A stretch of DNA of 64,000 nt from Flavobacterium terrisoli (GTDB lineage Bacteria; Bacteroidota; Bacteroidia; Flavobacteriales; Flavobacteriaceae), in assembly GCF_030167905.1 (NCBI RefSeq), contig NZ_JARGNA010000002.1, positions 124,001 to 188,000 on the forward strand, read 5' to 3'. The translations under genes and the position numbers were made by a program. The notes under the pieces were generated by a model. That model saw nothing but the letters and a program-made list of their open reading frames with translations. It made no database searches and was not told the DNA's origin. This document shows positions 62,412 to 64,000 of this stretch, one piece after another. Every line of letters begins with the position of its first letter. Within the stretch, counting starts at the first letter, position 1.

Positions 62412-63130
62412 ATGCTATAAGTCTCAGAGGAAAACTCTATTTGATTCCGACCACTTTGGGCGAAATGAATCCGAATGATGTCTTGCCACAAACGGTAAAA
62501 AGAGCTATCGACTTCCTCGACACTTATATTGTTGAAAACGAAAAAACAGCCCGTAAATTCATCAAAGCGGTGAATCCCGAAAAGGTTCAGGCTAGTTTAA
62601 AATTATCCGCACTCAACAAACACACCGACGTTTCCGAACACAATGCGATGATTGCACCTTGTTTGAATGGCGTAAACGTAGGATTAATGAGTGAAGCCGG
62701 TTGTCCCGGTGTGGCTGATCCCGGAGCTGTCATTGTGAAATTGGCACACGAGAAAGGCATTCAGGTTATTCCATTGGTTGGCCCATCTTCTATCCTATTG
62801 GCGATGATGGCATCAGGAATGAACGGACAAAGTTTTGCATTCAACGGCTATTTGCCTATTGACAAAGGCGAAAAGAAATCGGCACTGAAAAACTTTGAGA
62901 AACTGTCACACGATAAAAACCAATCCCAACTTTTTATTGAAACACCATATAGAAACAATAAGTTGTTGGAAGATATTTTGGCTACCTTACAGCCGAATAC
63001 CCATTTGTGCATTGCAACTGACATCACTTTGCCTACAGAGTATATTAAAACGCTGCGCGTAGCCGATTGGAAAAAAACAAAGGTCGACCTGTATAACAGA
63101 CCGACCATTTTTATTATTCACAAAATATAA
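62408..63130 (+). CDS. RsmI-like SAM-dependent methyltransferase (tetrapyrrole methylase fold)
   Basis: A 240-residue protein. 'GKLYLIPTTLGEMNPNDVLPQTVKRAIDFLDTYIVENEKTARKF', 'VGLMSEAGCPGVADPGAVIVKLAHEKGIQVIPLVGPSSILLAMMASGMNGQSFAFNGYLP', 'IETPYRNNKLLEDIL' are family signatures. RsmI 2'-O-methylates C1402 of 16S rRNA. This protein is shorter than E. coli RsmI (~286) and lacks part of its C-terminal end, so the exact target is uncertain. The ATG overlaps the phosphatase stop by four bases. Confidence 0.87.
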   Translation: MNAISLRGKLYLIPTTLGEMNPNDVLPQTVKRAIDFLDTYIVENEKTARKFIKAVNPEKVQASLKLSALNKHTDVSEHNAMIAPCLNGVNVGLMSEAGCPGVADPGAVIVKLAHEKGIQVIPLVGPSSILLAMMASGMNGQSFAFNGYLPIDKGEKKSALKNFEKLSHDKNQSQLFIETPYRNNKLLEDILATLQPNTHLCIATDITLPTEYIKTLRVADWKKTKVDLYNRPTIFIIHKI

Positions 63131-63134
63131 TGTG

Positions 63135-63770
63135 TTATTTTACTTTGGCGTTTTTGATGGCTTTAATACCATAAGTTTCGAATCCGCCGAAATCTTTAAG
63201 GTAAGTTCTAACCGAAGTACCATATTCATCTCTACATTTTCTTTCACCTCTGGTATTCAGAAAACGTTTTACCGAACCGGTTCCGCCCAAATGTGCAGCG
63301 GCTAAAATACCTGATTCGGTAATCAAAACACCGTCAATTACCATTCCTTCGAAATCCTCAATATAGTTTCTCAACTCATATTTGTTTTTTGAAAGTAAGG
63401 CAATAAATGCTTTTTCCTGAAGTTTTGGATTGTTTAAAAATGCAGAACTATCATTAATACCGATTGATTTTAATGTCTCAACACCAAACTGATATTTACC
63501 TAAATATCCTAGAGAGTTAATTTTTTTGTATTTTCCTTGTGATTCTTTGTGTGCAATAGCATCCTTGTAGCCAATAAAATATTTTCCCTTGAATGGAACA
63601 TCCAAGCTAAAATAATTGATGTTGTTTTTTGATGGAAAGACATACAAAAGTCTCCCGTCTTGATCAACACCGAAACCGAAATTGATTTGGGAATTGTAAG
63701 GTTTAAAACCCGAGCTTATGAAAGCTACGACTAGTAGGATTGATGTGTAAAAAATTCCTTTTTTTATCAT
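63135..63770 (-). CDS. secreted lysozyme/transglycosylase-like protein
   Basis: A 211-residue protein with an N-terminal signal (MIKKGIFYTSILLVVAFISSG). 'DAIAHKESQGKYKKINSLGYLGKYQFG' has a catalytic-looking Glu and the Gly-Lys-Tyr-Gln-Phe-Gly pattern of lysozyme-like transglycosylases. 'GVLITESGILAAAHLGGTGSVKRFLNT' is the later conserved part. It probably acts on peptidoglycan; substrate activity unproven. A TATATTTG -7 element lies on the minus strand at 63818-63825. Confidence 0.85.
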   Translation of the reverse strand: MIKKGIFYTSILLVVAFISSGFKPYNSQINFGFGVDQDGRLLYVFPSKNNINYFSLDVPFKGKYFIGYKDAIAHKESQGKYKKINSLGYLGKYQFGVETLKSIGINDSSAFLNNPKLQEKAFIALLSKNKYELRNYIEDFEGMVIDGVLITESGILAAAHLGGTGSVKRFLNTRGERKCRDEYGTSVRTYLKDFGGFETYGIKAIKNAKVK

Positions 63771-64000
63771 TAATTGTTATTTCTCAAGCGCTGTCACCGA
63801 CATGAAATTACCGGGTGCAAATATACAACTAAATTTATAAAATTGAATATCAAGTAGTTAAACTACTCTAAAAGTAGATTAAGTGCAACTTCGAACCGCC
63901 GCGACCCTTGATTTCAAACGTTGGAGCTGGAATCTTAATGGAATTGAAAATTGTTAAAATTGTCTTAACAAAATGGGATTTTGTTTCAATTTTCGTCAGA
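63771..64000. other. window end, possible partial gene
   Basis: 63771-63865 is the upstream region of the lysozyme-like gene. On the minus strand 63868-64000 is open and reads about 44 residues ending 'GRGGSKLHLIYF' at a TAG (63868-63870). The + strand is also open over part of this stretch, so coding strand and existence are undecided without the next sequence. Confidence 0.25.

Overview
The window looks like chromosome from a member of the Bacteroidota, most likely Flavobacterium or a close relative. Several signs agree: a low-GC genome, promoters of the Bacteroidota type (TTG, about 19 bases, TAnnTTTG), two very large proteins with type IX secretion (T9SS) C-terminal sorting domains, a zapA–6S RNA–rny arrangement, DUF5686, DUF4290 and TM2 family proteins, and frequent TTG starts without Shine-Dalgarno sequences. 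No 16S rRNA is present, so the species cannot be named.

Bases 1-19.9 kb are housekeeping backbone: a coiled-coil gene, zapA, a 6S-Flavo RNA, rny, a response regulator, xerD, outer-membrane barrels, aroQ, a DUF5686 protein, a TauE/SafE permease, murA (with Asp in place of the catalytic Cys), recQ, fmt, an HU gene, yqgE and an aminotransferase.

Bases 19,967-39,881 are a 19.86-kb integrated element in the 3' half of a tRNA-Met(CAT) gene, bounded by 54-bp direct repeats. From left to right it holds: a tyrosine integrase; an 820-bp gene-free, iteron-rich, origin-like region; a RhuM-like/Doc toxin-antitoxin pair; an excisionase-like HTH protein; a cassette of GIY-YIG protein, small protein, SMC-like ATPase with a CPLC motif, PLD-like protein and an unknown protein (possible defence cargo); a RepA-like ATPase and a Toprim/zinc-finger primase-like protein (replication); a secreted-peptide locus (8-Cys double-glycine precursor, TlpA-like thioredoxin, VKOR-DsbA fusion, C39 peptidase ABC exporter, HlyD-family adaptor); a small zinc-ribbon protein; a probable new ~290-nt structured RNA; and a ribbon-helix-helix protein. 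No relaxase or conjugation gene is visible, so it may be a mobilizable or satellite-like element.

Bases 39.9-53.1 kb carry two tandem T9SS cargo proteins (1056 and 3149 aa) that are paralogous in their C-terminal parts and also share upstream sequence. The larger has 14 repeats of about 91 aa in a strict A/B alternation between two Gly-rich blocks.

Bases 53.2-64 kb return to housekeeping: hisS (with an AT-rich ~110-residue insertion), a MacB-like permease, prmC, a GNAT protein, ribD, a HAD hydrolase, a YigZ protein, a thioesterase, dnaA, a low-molecular-weight phosphatase, an RsmI-like methyltransferase and a lysozyme-like protein. The most interesting parts are the peptide/oxidative-folding locus, the ncRNA candidate, the origin-like iteron region and the ATPase/PLD cassette, all inside the tRNA-borne island.
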